64,000 nt of DNA, from positions 310,001 through 374,000 of the forward strand of contig NZ_JAFCNB010000002.1 in the NCBI RefSeq assembly GCF_017896165.1, written 5' to 3'. Origin of the DNA: Microbispora oryzae (GTDB taxonomy: Bacteria; Actinomycetota; Actinomycetes; Streptosporangiales; Streptosporangiaceae). The notes beneath the pieces were generated by a model, which worked only from the letters and a program-made list of their open reading frames with translations, had not been told where the DNA came from and did not search any database. Made by a program: the position numbers and the translations under genes. Below are positions 46,598-55,434 of this stretch, one piece after another (positions within the stretch are counted from its first letter, which is position 1; the number at the start of each line of letters is the position of its first letter).

Positions 46598-48901
46598 ATG
46601 AAGCACGTGCCGGTAGGGGTCCGACCCGGCGGCGTACGTCCCGAGGCGGACGCCCACGACATGATCGAAATCAGGGGCGCCAGGGAGAACAACCTGGCCG
46701 ACGTGTCGCTCGACGTCCCGAAGCGCCGGCTGACCGTGTTCACCGGGGTCTCGGGCTCCGGCAAATCGTCCCTGGTGTTCGGCACGATCGCGGCGGAGTC
46801 GCGGCGCCTGATCGACGAGACGTACACCGCGTTCATCCAGTCGTTCATGCCGGGCCGCAACCGGCCGGACGTCGACGCGCTCCGCAACCTCAGCGCCGCG
46901 ATCATCGTCGACCAGGAGCGGATGGGGGCCAACTCCCGCTCCACGGTCGGCACCGCGACCGACGCCCACACGATGCTCCGGATCGTCTTCAGCCGCGTCG
47001 GCACACCGTACGTGGGCCCCCCGCACGTGTTCGGCTTCAACAATCCCGACGGCATGTGCCCCGAGTGCGAAGGTCTCGGGCGGGTGTCGGACATCGACGC
47101 GACCGGGCTCGTCGATCCGGACCGCTCGCTGAACGAGGGCGCGATCACCGTCCCCGGTTACACCGTGGGCTCCTGGCCCTGGCAGACCATCGCCGGGTCA
47201 GGCCTGTTCGACCCGGACCTCAGGCTCAAGGAGTTCACCGACGCCCAGTGGGACGACCTCCTGCGCCGCCCGGCCACCAAGGTCAAGATCGGTGGGATCA
47301 ACGTCACGTACGAGGGCCTGCTGGTCCGCGTCCGGCGGACGTACCTCTCGAAGGACCGGGAGTCGCTGCAGCCGCACATCCGGGCGTTCGTCGACCGCGC
47401 CGTGGCCTTCGCCACCTGCCCCGCCTGCGGCGGCGCCCGGCTCAACGCCGCCGCGCTGTCGTGCCGCGTCGGCGGACGCACCATCGCCGAGTGCTCGGCC
47501 ATGCAGATCAGCGACCTGGCCGCCTTCGTCCGCGATCTCGACGCCCCCTCGGTCGCGCCGCTGATCGCCGGCCTGGGTGAGACGCTCGACTCCCTGGTGG
47601 AGATCGGCCTGGGCTACCTGAGTCTCGACCGCGAGTCGGGCAGCCTGTCGGGCGGCGAGGCCCAGCGCGTGAAGATGGTCCGGCACCTCGGCTCCAGCCT
47701 GAGCGACGTCACCTACGTATTCGACGAGCCGACAGTGGGGCTGCACCCTCATGACATCCAGCGGATGAACGACCTGCTGCTGCGCCTGCGCGACAAGGGC
47801 AACACCGTCCTCGTCGTCGAGCACAAGCCCGAGGTGATCGAGATCGCCGACCACGTGGTCGACCTCGGCCCGGGGGCGGGGCCCGCCGGGGGGCGGATCT
47901 GCTACGAGGGCGACGTCGCGGGCCTGCGCCGCTCCGACGCCCTCACCGGACGCTACCTCGATCACCGGGTGAGCCCCCGTACGCCGGTACGGCGGTCGCG
48001 CGGCGCCATCCCGATCAGGAACGCGCACCGGCACAACCTCAAGGACGTCAGCGTGGACATCCCGCTCGGCGTGCTCACCGTCGTCACCGGCGTCGCCGGG
48101 TCGGGCAAGAGCTCGCTCGTCCACGGCTCGCTGACCGGGCAGGACGGCGTCGTGCTCGTGGACCAGTCGCCCATCAGGGGGTCGAGCCGCAGCAATCCGG
48201 CGACCTACACCGGCCTGCTCGACCCCATCCGTACGGCCTTCGCCAAGGCCAACGGCGTCAAGGCGGCCCTGTTCAGCGCCAACTCGGAGGGCGCCTGCCC
48301 CGGGTGCCGGGGCATCGGGGTCGTCTACACCGACCTCGCCATGATGGCGGGGGTGGCATCGGTCTGCGAGCAGTGCGAGGGCAGGCGCTACACCCCCGAG
48401 GTGCTCACGTACCGGCTGCGCGGCAAGAACATCAGCGAGGTACTCGCCATGAGCGTCACCGAGGCGCGCGAGTTCTTCCCGACCGGCCAGGCCCGCAGGG
48501 TCCTCGACCGGCTCCTCGACGTCGGCCTCGGCTACCTCGGTCTTGGGCAGCCCCTCACCACCCTGTCAGGTGGCGAACGTCAGCGGCTCAAGCTGGCCAT
48601 CCGCATGGCCGACCGGGGTGTGACATACGTGCTGGACGAGCCGACGAGCGGCCTGCACCTCGCCGACGTCGACCAGCTCCTGGCGCTGCTCGACCGGCTG
48701 GTCGACGACGGCAACACGGTCGTCGTCATCGAGCACCACCAGGCCGTGATGGCGCACGCCGACTGGCTGATCGACCTCGGACCCGGCGCCGGCCACGACG
48801 GCGGGCGTGTCATGTTCACCGGCACGCCCGCCGATCTCGTGGCCCACGGCGACTCGCTGACCGCCCGGCACCTGCGCGCGTACGTCGGCGGCACGGCGTA
48901 G
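46598..48901 (+). CDS. UvrA-like ABC ATPase, drug-resistance (UvrA2/DrrC) type
   Basis: 767-aa twin-ATPase protein, about 180 residues shorter than UvrA. Two P-loops (TGVSGSGKSS and TGVAGSGKSS), two ABC signatures (LSGGEAQRVKM and LSGGERQRLKL), Walker B VFDEPTVGLHP and VLDEPTSGLHL, and zinc-finger Cys pairs (CPECEGLG, CPACGGARL, CPGCRGIG, CEQCEGRRY). The UvrB-interacting region is reduced. Short forms confer resistance to DNA-binding antibiotics such as daunorubicin. The ATG at 46598 has GGAAGGG upstream. Paired inverted repeats in the leader suggest regulated expression. The MFS pump gene is convergent downstream. Confidence 0.92.
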   Translation: MKHVPVGVRPGGVRPEADAHDMIEIRGARENNLADVSLDVPKRRLTVFTGVSGSGKSSLVFGTIAAESRRLIDETYTAFIQSFMPGRNRPDVDALRNLSAAIIVDQERMGANSRSTVGTATDAHTMLRIVFSRVGTPYVGPPHVFGFNNPDGMCPECEGLGRVSDIDATGLVDPDRSLNEGAITVPGYTVGSWPWQTIAGSGLFDPDLRLKEFTDAQWDDLLRRPATKVKIGGINVTYEGLLVRVRRTYLSKDRESLQPHIRAFVDRAVAFATCPACGGARLNAAALSCRVGGRTIAECSAMQISDLAAFVRDLDAPSVAPLIAGLGETLDSLVEIGLGYLSLDRESGSLSGGEAQRVKMVRHLGSSLSDVTYVFDEPTVGLHPHDIQRMNDLLLRLRDKGNTVLVVEHKPEVIEIADHVVDLGPGAGPAGGRICYEGDVAGLRRSDALTGRYLDHRVSPRTPVRRSRGAIPIRNAHRHNLKDVSVDIPLGVLTVVTGVAGSGKSSLVHGSLTGQDGVVLVDQSPIRGSSRSNPATYTGLLDPIRTAFAKANGVKAALFSANSEGACPGCRGIGVVYTDLAMMAGVASVCEQCEGRRYTPEVLTYRLRGKNISEVLAMSVTEAREFFPTGQARRVLDRLLDVGLGYLGLGQPLTTLSGGERQRLKLAIRMADRGVTYVLDEPTSGLHLADVDQLLALLDRLVDDGNTVVVIEHHQAVMAHADWLIDLGPGAGHDGGRVMFTGTPADLVAHGDSLTARHLRAYVGGTA

Positions 48902-48952
48902 GACCCGATGGGCCTGAGGGAGCTTGAGGGAGCCTGACGGGCACGCGCGGCT

Positions 48953-50446
48953 TTATCTGACCGGCAGGTCCGATCCGGCCGCCCGTGTCGCGGGCGTCAG
49001 GACGTCGGCCGCCGCCGTACCGGCCGCTGAGCCGTGGGCCGTCCGCGCGCCCGTGGCGTGCGCGCCGTCTCGGCGCCGGGCCGCGGGGACCAGCAGCGCC
49101 ACGACCAGCGAGACCGCCGCGGCGCCGGCCAGCAGCAGGAACGCGTCGGTGAAGCCCGATTCGAGCGGGAGCCCGCTCGCCTGCAGGTGGCTGGTGATGA
49201 TCGAACTGGCCACGGCCGCCCCGACCGAGCCGCCGATGTTGCGGATGTTGGTGTTCATGCCGCCGGCGACCGCGGTCTGCCCGGCCGGCACGTTCTGCAC
49301 GATCAGACTGGTCATCGCGGCGTAGGCGAGGCCGACGCCCAGCCCGAACACCGCGGTGGCGACGGCGATCTGCCACTTCTCGTCGTGGTAGCCCGCGAAC
49401 GCGGCGCAGGCGACGGCGGTGAGCGCCGCACCCAACACGAGCTGCGCCTTGACTCCGAAGATCGGGGCGATGGGGCCGCTCAGCGAGCCCGCCACGGCCA
49501 TGGTGACGAGCATCGGCAGCATGAGCAGCCCGGCCTCGGTCACGCTCGACCCGAAACCGAAGCCCGCCGCCGTGGGCGTCTGCACGAACTCGGGCAGGAA
49601 CGCGTACGCGGAGAACATCGCGGCCCCGAACAGCAGGGCGACCAGGTTGGTGGTCCAGACGACGGGCAGCCGCATCATGCGCATGTCGATCAGGGGCGTG
49701 CGGGCCCGCAGTTCGACGACGATCCACAGCGCGCAGAGGACCACGGCGACCGAGAGCAGGCCGATCACCCTCGCGGAGCCCCAGCCCCACGCGGGCGCCT
49801 CGCTCAGCGGAGCGAGAAGGGCGACCAGCCAGCCGGACAGCAGCACCACGGCCAGCCAGTTGACCCGTCCGGGCGTCCGTACGGGCGACTCGGGAACGTA
49901 GCGGAAGGCCAGCAGCGCGGTCGCCACGACGAAGACGAGGGGGATCCAGAACAGCCAGCGCCAGCCGAGCGCCGCCACGACCGGCCCCGCGAGTACCACG
50001 CCGAGGCCGCCACCGGCCGCGATCACCGCGGACAGGCCGCCGACAGCCGAGGGCACCCGGTGGGGCGGGAACTCGTCGCGGACGATGCCGAACGACAGCG
50101 GCAACACCGCGCCGCCCAGGCCCTGCACCACCCGGGCGACGATGAGCGTCTCGATGTTCGGGGCGATCGCGGAGAGCAGGCACCCGATCGCGATCGCGCC
50201 CAGCGAGATGAGCAGCGTGCGTCCCTTGCCGATCATGTCGCCGATGCGGCCCATGACGGGGGTGGCGACCGCGGCCGCGAGCAACCACCCGGTCAGCACC
50301 CACGTCACCGTGTTCTGGTCGGTGTGCAGATCATGCTGGATCGTCGGCAGCACCGGGCTGACCAGCGACTGCAACATCGAGAGCGCGGCGGCCGCGGCGG
50401 CGAGCACCGCGAAGGTCAGCCGCGTCGAGGAGGACGAGCGTGCCAT
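48953..50446 (-). CDS. MFS drug exporter, DHA2 family (14 TM)
   Basis: 497-aa proton-driven exporter of the EmrB/QacA type: about 14 hydrophobic segments, motif A region GRIGDMIGKGRTL, antiporter motif C GGGLGVVLAGPVVAALGWRW and conserved acidic residues (LSPVLPTIQHDL). It probably extrudes cationic or amphipathic drugs. Divergent from the TetR gene at 50611, with twin palindromes in the shared promoter. The C-terminal 40 residues are a soluble Ala/Thr-rich tail. Confidence 0.93.
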   Translation of the reverse strand: MARSSSSTRLTFAVLAAAAAALSMLQSLVSPVLPTIQHDLHTDQNTVTWVLTGWLLAAAVATPVMGRIGDMIGKGRTLLISLGAIAIGCLLSAIAPNIETLIVARVVQGLGGAVLPLSFGIVRDEFPPHRVPSAVGGLSAVIAAGGGLGVVLAGPVVAALGWRWLFWIPLVFVVATALLAFRYVPESPVRTPGRVNWLAVVLLSGWLVALLAPLSEAPAWGWGSARVIGLLSVAVVLCALWIVVELRARTPLIDMRMMRLPVVWTTNLVALLFGAAMFSAYAFLPEFVQTPTAAGFGFGSSVTEAGLLMLPMLVTMAVAGSLSGPIAPIFGVKAQLVLGAALTAVACAAFAGYHDEKWQIAVATAVFGLGVGLAYAAMTSLIVQNVPAGQTAVAGGMNTNIRNIGGSVGAAVASSIITSHLQASGLPLESGFTDAFLLLAGAAAVSLVVALLVPAARRRDGAHATGARTAHGSAAGTAAADVLTPATRAAGSDLPVR

Positions 50447-50546
50447 GAAAGTCCTTCTGAAAGTCCCATGGGGGAAGGTGGAGATACCGCGCCGTGCGGC
50501 GGCCCCTCAGTGATGGAGGCGGCGCAGCACGAAGGCGCCTGATAAA

Positions 50547-50584
50547 GTGGAGGGGTTCCTCCACAATAGCGGAGGCCATCCTCC
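50547..50584. promoter_or_regulatory. Twin TetR operators in the MFS-TetR promoter
   Basis: GTGGAGG-N4-CCTCCAC (50547-50564) and GGAGG-N4-CCTCC (50571-50584). The centres are about 22 bp apart, two helical turns, so two dimers could bind on one face. It lies between the MFS and TetR start codons. Confidence 0.8.
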
Positions 50585-50610
50585 ACTTCAACCCATGCCG
50601 GGAGGTCCGG

Positions 50611-51174
50611 GTGGACAAGGGCCGGAACGTGGCCGTACGGCGCCCACAGCGGGCGGACGCCCGGCGCAACTTCGACGCCCTGCTCAAGGCGGCGCGCGAA
50701 GTGTTCGCGGAACAGGGAACGGACGTCTCGCTGGAGGAGATCGCCCGCCGCGCCGGCGTCGGGATCGGCACCCTCTACCGCAACTTCCCCACCCGGCAGG
50801 ACCTGTTCTGCAGCGTGTACGTCGGCGAGGTCGAGGAGCTGTGCCGGGCCGCGGAGGAGGCGATGGATCTGCCGCCGTGGGACGGGCTCGTGGCGTGGCT
50901 GCGCCGCTTCGTGTCCTATGTCGCCACCAAGCGGGCCATCCATGAGGCCCTCAACCGCGACTCCGAGATCTTCCGCACCTGCCGGGGCGCGATCGACGAG
51001 GTCGGCGGGCCGCTGCTCACCCGGGCCCAGGAGGCCGGCATCGCCCGTAAGGACGCCCGCTTCGACGACGTGCTGCGGATGATCGCGGGCATCACGTCCG
51101 CCGCCTTCACCGACGAACGGCAGCGTGAGCGCGTTCTCGGCTTCACCCTCGACGGCATACGCGTCCGGCCCTGA
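50611..51174 (+). CDS. TetR/AcrR repressor of the MFS exporter
   Basis: 187-aa regulator. Helix-turn-helix at about residues 18-62 (FDALLKAAREVFAEQGTDVS, LEEIARRAGVGIGTLYRNFP), then a ligand-binding helical domain (LRRFVSYVATKRAIHEALNR). I take GTG 50611, behind GGGAGG, as the start; the frame is open further upstream across the operators and is not expected to be translated. The twin palindromes in front indicate autoregulation and repression of the exporter gene until a drug ligand binds. Confidence 0.9.
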   Translation: MDKGRNVAVRRPQRADARRNFDALLKAAREVFAEQGTDVSLEEIARRAGVGIGTLYRNFPTRQDLFCSVYVGEVEELCRAAEEAMDLPPWDGLVAWLRRFVSYVATKRAIHEALNRDSEIFRTCRGAIDEVGGPLLTRAQEAGIARKDARFDDVLRMIAGITSAAFTDERQRERVLGFTLDGIRVRP

Positions 51175-51348
51175 ACCTGCGGACGCGGGAACGGAAACGT
51201 CAGTGGGCTCTGCCGAGCCGGACGCGTCCTGGTGCGGCCCGCGACGGAGCCTCGATGGATCGCCTCGCGTGGAATACGTTTCTCGACCGCTGGAACGAGG
51301 AGTGGCTGGCCGGGCACCCGAAAGGGTCTGCGGGCTCCCGCAAAACGA

Positions 51349-51382
51349 GACACCCCAGCCCACCGAGATGAGCTGGGGTGTC
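51349..51382 (-). terminator. Terminator at the left edge of the island
   Basis: 11-bp perfect inverted repeat (GACACCCCAGC with GCTGGGGTGTC) followed on the minus strand by TCGTTTTGC. Its CCCCAG-type stem and its position 7 bp from the tRNA-like fragment mimic the tRNA-Lys terminators. Confidence 0.85.
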
Positions 51383-51388
51383 CTCCCA

Positions 51389-51433
51389 TGCGCCGTCAGG
51401 AACTCGGGGTCAAAGCCCCGGATACCACTGATC
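51389..51433 (-). other. Degenerate tRNA-Lys 3'-end fragment (candidate attachment-site remnant)
   Basis: On the minus strand this reads ATCAGTGGTATCCGGGG, then about 9 extra bases, then CGAGTTCCTGACGGCGCA. The intact tRNA-Lys has ATCAGCGGGTCCGGGG then CGAGTCCCTGGCGGCGCA. It therefore matches the anticodon-stem-to-3'-end half with a few substitutions and one insertion in the T-loop region. The stop of the lectin gene lies within it, and part of the match codes for the lectin's last residues, so coincidence is not excluded. Confidence 0.5.
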
Positions 51434-52105
51434 CCTGGCTCCCCCGTCACTGCAGCTCCAGAGGTGCACTTTGGTCCGCAAGGTGTTGCCGTCCGCGTTC
51501 AGACAGGTCCAGTGCCAATGATTCACGAGCTGGTTTGGCTGGTAAGGATCCCACCCCCAGATCTGATTCAATGCCTTCCACTCGGTGAAATCGCTGGACA
51601 CACAGTCCCAGAGCTGCACCTTGACGCCGTTTTGCCCTATAGGTGCGCTACGGTCTGCATCCAGACACCGGCCACTGACGTTGCTCTGGATAAAGGTGCT
51701 GCTTAAGGCGCCTGGGTCCCTGGTGCTCAGCCACCAGAGCTGGTTGGAGGCGGGCCAGCCCGGGGCCTGATAACTGCACGTCCACAGCTGGATCTTGGTT
51801 CCGTTCGAACCCAAGGTAGCAGTGTCGGCATCCAGACACAGATTACTTCCGGCGCCGCTACGCAGCACATATAGCGAAGCGCTGGCGGAGACATTCATAG
51901 GCCGTTGAGCCAACAACCCGGGATCGGTGACAGGCTCAAGGTGGAGCGATTCCGCTACGATGGAGCCAGCAGGGAGGAAATGCGCGCTCGCATTGGCGGA
52001 AGGGATCGCGCTTGTACTGTTGGCGCTCGATGTCGTTACGCCGGCGACAGCGAGACAGATGGCTGCGACCACAACGAAGATGCCTTTACCGAACATCCCT
52101 TTCAT
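51410..52105 (-). CDS. Secreted ricin-type beta-trefoil lectin
   Basis: 231-aa exported protein. Signal peptide about 1-28 (MFGKGIFVVVAAICLAVAG), a Ser/Ala-rich spacer, then a RICIN domain at about 77-231 with three lobes, each with CLDAD or CLNAD and a Q-x-W: SNLCLDADTATLGSNGTKIQ, GRCLDADRSAPIGQNGVKVQ and TCLNADGNTLRTKVHLWSC. No catalytic domain is attached. It probably binds galactose- or xylose-containing glycans. GC is lower than the flanking genome, consistent with acquisition. Co-directional with the next secreted gene. Confidence 0.88.
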   Translation of the reverse strand: MKGMFGKGIFVVVAAICLAVAGVTTSSANSTSAIPSANASAHFLPAGSIVAESLHLEPVTDPGLLAQRPMNVSASASLYVLRSGAGSNLCLDADTATLGSNGTKIQLWTCSYQAPGWPASNQLWWLSTRDPGALSSTFIQSNVSGRCLDADRSAPIGQNGVKVQLWDCVSSDFTEWKALNQIWGWDPYQPNQLVNHWHWTCLNADGNTLRTKVHLWSCSDGGARDQWYPGL

Positions 52106-52217
52106 GACTTCCCTTCAATGACCTTCTTCCGACTTGGACCATTCGCCGATCTATTACTCACGCACCCTCCATGCGCATAGGCGACCGAATGGGTCGACGT
52201 CGAGGGCGCGGCGAAAA

Positions 52218-52676
52218 TCAACAGATGATGCGCGTGATGGAGACCCGAGTCTGCCCAGTGATGCGGATCCATGTGTTCGAGCTGGCATGATAGCTTTGCG
52301 GGTACCGGCGCGCGTCGTTGTAATAGTAAATTGTCGTACATCCCGCCCGGGCCAAGAAGGCGTCGACATCGTAATAGTAGGTTGATTTGTAAGCCGAGGT
52401 GTCACCGGAGGTGAGACTCGCGTCCGCATTCCATGCGTACCATGTGTTGGGATGGGAAACGCATGGGAGCTTGCTGCCGACATAGGTGAACCGAACTTTC
52501 CAGCACCAGGCGTTGCTCACCTTGACCCACGAACCGCTGCCGCGATTGATGACTGTTCCGCCACATCCCGACGTACGGCACGTTCCCGCCTGCGCCGGAG
52601 ATCCTATAACTGCTACAGAGCCGGCGACCAGCATCGCAATGGAAACGACAGCCACGAATGCTTTTCGAGCCCTCAT
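52218..52676 (-). CDS. Secreted Cys-rich protein of unknown function
   Basis: 152-aa exported protein. Signal peptide 1-30 (KAFVAVVSIAMLVAGSVAVI, cut after AQA), mature domain of 122 residues with seven Cys (CRTSGC, AWCWKV, LPCVSH, AGCTTI, RIIC) and many Tyr, Trp and Ser. The family is not recognised. GC and codon use are clearly lower than the genome average. The start ATG 52676 follows GGAGGG. With the lectin gene it forms the secreted part of the candidate island. Confidence 0.8.
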   Translation of the reverse strand: MRARKAFVAVVSIAMLVAGSVAVIGSPAQAGTCRTSGCGGTVINRGSGSWVKVSNAWCWKVRFTYVGSKLPCVSHPNTWYAWNADASLTSGDTSAYKSTYYYDVDAFLARAGCTTIYYYNDARRYPQSYHASSNTWIRITGQTRVSITRIIC

Positions 52677-52846
52677 CTGAAGCCCTCCGGAAAATAATGC
52701 CGAATCTCGGGCGATCGATCGCCAGTCTCCACGGCCAAACGTTCTTCATTCCATTGTCAGGAAACCGCGGACCGTGCGAGCTCGGCCATCTGTCATGGCG
52801 ACCGCCTTCCTCGCACCATGAAACAGGCGGCCCTTGTACCACACCA

Positions 52847-52879
52847 GGACGTTTGACCGGACGTTTGACCGGACGTGCG
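52847..52879. promoter_or_regulatory. 12-bp direct repeats upstream of the NB-ARC regulator
   Basis: Two perfect copies of ggacgtttgacc (52847-52858, 52859-52870) followed by ggacgtgcg (52871-52879), ending 13 bp before the ATG. Direct repeats of about one helical turn are typical binding sites of SARP/AfsR-like regulators; autoregulation is a plausible reading. Confidence 0.6.
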
Positions 52880-52892
52880 TTAGCCTCATGGC

Positions 52893-55379
52893 ATGGTCGC
52901 GGATGAGGGTTCTTCCGGGCCGGGCGCGTTCGCGGTGTTGCTGCGGGGGCATCGGCTTCGACGTCGATTTACTCAGGAGGAGCTTGCCGAACGGGCTGGT
53001 ATCAGTTCGCGGTCGGTCGGCGAGATGGAGCGGGGGCGTAGTCCGAGGGCTCGTACGGTGGAGTTGCTCGCGGCGGCGCTGGAGCTCGCCGGTGATGAGC
53101 GGGAAAGATTCATCGAGTCTGGACGGGTGCTTTTTTGGGCCAGCCGTATTGGGGGCGATCGCTCCGATCGAAATCGGACCGAAAAGCAGGCGGTGGCGCC
53201 TGCGCAGTTACCCGCTGATGTCGCCGATTTCACCGGCCGGGAGCAGCAGGTCGCCGTCGCGGTGCGGGCATTGGGCGAAGGGGTCGGCGGCGCACCGAAG
53301 GTGTGTGTGGTGGCTGGTGCGCCTGGTGTTGGTAAGACGGTTTTCGCAGTGCATGTCGCGCATCGGATGTTGCCGCGTTTTGCGGATTGTCAGTTGTTCG
53401 CGACTCTTCGTGGCGCTGATGTTATGCCGGCTCGACCGTCGGAAGTGCTTGCCGGGTTTCTGCGCGCGTTGGGTGTGGACCACAGGGTCATGCCTGATGA
53501 TCTGGACGAGCGTGCGGCGTTGTTTCGCACGCTGCTGTCGCGTAGGCGTGCACTGATTGTGCTGGACAACGTCTTGAACGAGGAGCAGGTGCGGCATCTG
53601 TTGCCCGGTTCGGCGGGCTGTGCGGTGCTGGTGACCTCCCGTAGGCGGCTTGCGGGGCTGGGCGCGCAGACTCTGATCGGGTTGGATCCGTTCAGCGAAC
53701 CGGAGTCGGTCGAGCTACTGGGGCGCATCGTGGGGGCCGATCAGGTCGCCGAGGAGACCGCGAGCGCGCGTGAGGTGGTGAGGTTGTGTGGTGGACTGCC
53801 GCTGGCGTTGCGTATCGCGGGTGCTCGGCTCGCGTCCCGGCCTCACCATCGGCTGCGTGAGCTGGCCGCGCATCTTGCCGATGAGCATCGTCGACTGGAT
53901 GTGTTGTCGTATTCGGATCTGGCCGTGCGGGCCAGTTTCGACCTGAGCCACCAGGTGCTGGGCGAACCGGAACGTCGGCTGCTGCGGCGGCTGGCCGCGC
54001 TCGATGTCCCGGATATTCCGTTATGGCTGGCTGCCGCGGTGGTGGGTGGGGACCGCGCCGAGGTTGAGGAGTCGATGGAGCGGCTGATCGAGTCCCATTG
54101 GGTGCAGGTAATCGGGCGGGATCGTGCCGGGCAGATCAGGTATGGCATGCATGATCTTGTTCGTGCCTATGGGCGTGAGCGGTCTGCCGACAATGAGCCG
54201 GGTGTCGACGCGGTTCGGACCGCCGCACGGCACTTGATCGGTCTTGCCACGGCAGCGCGTGAGGCCGATCGGGGGCTGGAATATCAGGTAAGGCTGGCCG
54301 GTGAGATCGGCTCGGACGTCGATCCGGAGGTTGTGGCGGTACACGCCCGGCAGGGCATCGGCTGGCTCGAGGCGGAGTCGGGGACGATTTCCGGGCTGGT
54401 CGGACAGACCTTGACGCTTGGGCTGTTCGACGAGTGCTGGGCGATCGCCCTGGCCGGGAGCTGGATTTCGGCTATACCGAGTTCTACGGCTGAATACGGG
54501 AGCCTGCTGTCCACGGCGCGGCAGGCGGCCGAGCGGTCGGGCGACCGGCGTGCCGAGGGGGCCTGTACCAGCCTGCTCGGCGATCTGCAGATGTTTCGTG
54601 GACAGGTCCGTGAAGCGGATGCGCTGTTCGATACGGCTGAGCGGATCTTCACTGACATGGGGGAATCGCATGGCCTGGTAGAAGTGCGGAAGTCGCGTGC
54701 GATGCTGGATCGCCGGCGCGGCCGCTACGACGAGGCCACGCGCCGCTATCTCTGGATCCGTCAAGTCGCGCCCCGCGTGGGCGACGACCTGGCGGAGTCC
54801 ATGGCACTGCGCGGGCTGGCCCAGATCCATCTGGCCGAGGGGCGCCCGGCCGAGGCCCTGCCGTTCCTGGAGGCGGCCCTGACGGTGGCATCCAGGAGTC
54901 AGATGTCCTGGCGCCGCCTTACGGTGCTGCTTTACTTCGGGGAGGCGTACCGGCTGCTGGGGCGGTTTGAGGAGGCTGGTACCACGTTCTCATCGGTGGC
55001 CGCCGCCCTGTCCGGAATAGGTGACAGGGCCGGCGAGGCTCATGCCCGGCTGGGCCTGGGTCAGTTGGCCATCGACAGCGGCGGATACGAGGAGGCCGAC
55101 GCCCAGCTGACACTCGCGGCGGAACTGGCGGCCACCAACCAGGAAAGACATGTTCACTCCCAGATCCAGCTGGCCATCGCCGAAGTCCGGCTGCGTACCG
55201 AGCAGCCGGCGGAGGCAATGCGAATCGTCGAGGGGACCATGCCCACGATCACCATGATGGGCGCCGCTCCGCTGCTGGCCCAGGCCGAGGACATCCTGAG
55301 AAGAGCCGGCGAACCGGCCCCCTCCAGGCTCGCTGATCCCGCTTCTCAACGGCGATCGGCACAACAGACGCGGAAATGA
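52893..55379 (+). CDS. XRE-NB-ARC-TPR regulator
   Basis: 828-aa STAND-type regulator. N-terminal XRE helix-turn-helix at about 12-68 (RLRRRFTQEELAERAGISSR, SVGEMERGRSPRARTVELLA), NB-ARC ATPase with FTGRE at 113-117, P-loop GAPGVGKT at 142-149, kinase-2 ALIVLDNV and GLPLALRIAG, a winged-helix-like region, then about six tetratricopeptide-like repeats (430-810). Similar AfsR/GutR-type proteins activate local secondary-metabolism or accessory genes on ligand binding. Codon use includes many T-ending codons unlike neighbours, supporting horizontal origin. It is divergent from the two secreted-protein genes and ends 55 bp before tRNA-Lys copy 3. Confidence 0.92.
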   Translation: MVADEGSSGPGAFAVLLRGHRLRRRFTQEELAERAGISSRSVGEMERGRSPRARTVELLAAALELAGDERERFIESGRVLFWASRIGGDRSDRNRTEKQAVAPAQLPADVADFTGREQQVAVAVRALGEGVGGAPKVCVVAGAPGVGKTVFAVHVAHRMLPRFADCQLFATLRGADVMPARPSEVLAGFLRALGVDHRVMPDDLDERAALFRTLLSRRRALIVLDNVLNEEQVRHLLPGSAGCAVLVTSRRRLAGLGAQTLIGLDPFSEPESVELLGRIVGADQVAEETASAREVVRLCGGLPLALRIAGARLASRPHHRLRELAAHLADEHRRLDVLSYSDLAVRASFDLSHQVLGEPERRLLRRLAALDVPDIPLWLAAAVVGGDRAEVEESMERLIESHWVQVIGRDRAGQIRYGMHDLVRAYGRERSADNEPGVDAVRTAARHLIGLATAAREADRGLEYQVRLAGEIGSDVDPEVVAVHARQGIGWLEAESGTISGLVGQTLTLGLFDECWAIALAGSWISAIPSSTAEYGSLLSTARQAAERSGDRRAEGACTSLLGDLQMFRGQVREADALFDTAERIFTDMGESHGLVEVRKSRAMLDRRRGRYDEATRRYLWIRQVAPRVGDDLAESMALRGLAQIHLAEGRPAEALPFLEAALTVASRSQMSWRRLTVLLYFGEAYRLLGRFEEAGTTFSSVAAALSGIGDRAGEAHARLGLGQLAIDSGGYEEADAQLTLAAELAATNQERHVHSQIQLAIAEVRLRTEQPAEAMRIVEGTMPTITMMGAAPLLAQAEDILRRAGEPAPSRLADPASQRRSAQQTRK

Positions 55380-55383
55380 CTGT

Positions 55384-55412
55384 GGGCACCCTCCAGACCG
55401 TGGAGGATGCCC
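55384..55412. terminator. Bidirectional hairpin between NB-ARC gene and tRNA-Lys
   Basis: 12-bp stem (GGGCACCCTCCA with TGGAGGATGCCC, one mismatch, 5-nt loop) in the 55-bp gap between the convergent NB-ARC and tRNA genes. No clear T tract on either strand. Confidence 0.65.
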
Positions 55413-55434
55413 ATGTCATCGGTGTCAACCGTGG

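Noticed and set aside
51389-51433. A functional fourth tRNA gene
   Set aside because: The 5' half (acceptor, D-arm, anticodon) is absent; only a 3'-half resemblance exists, and it overlaps the lectin gene's end.
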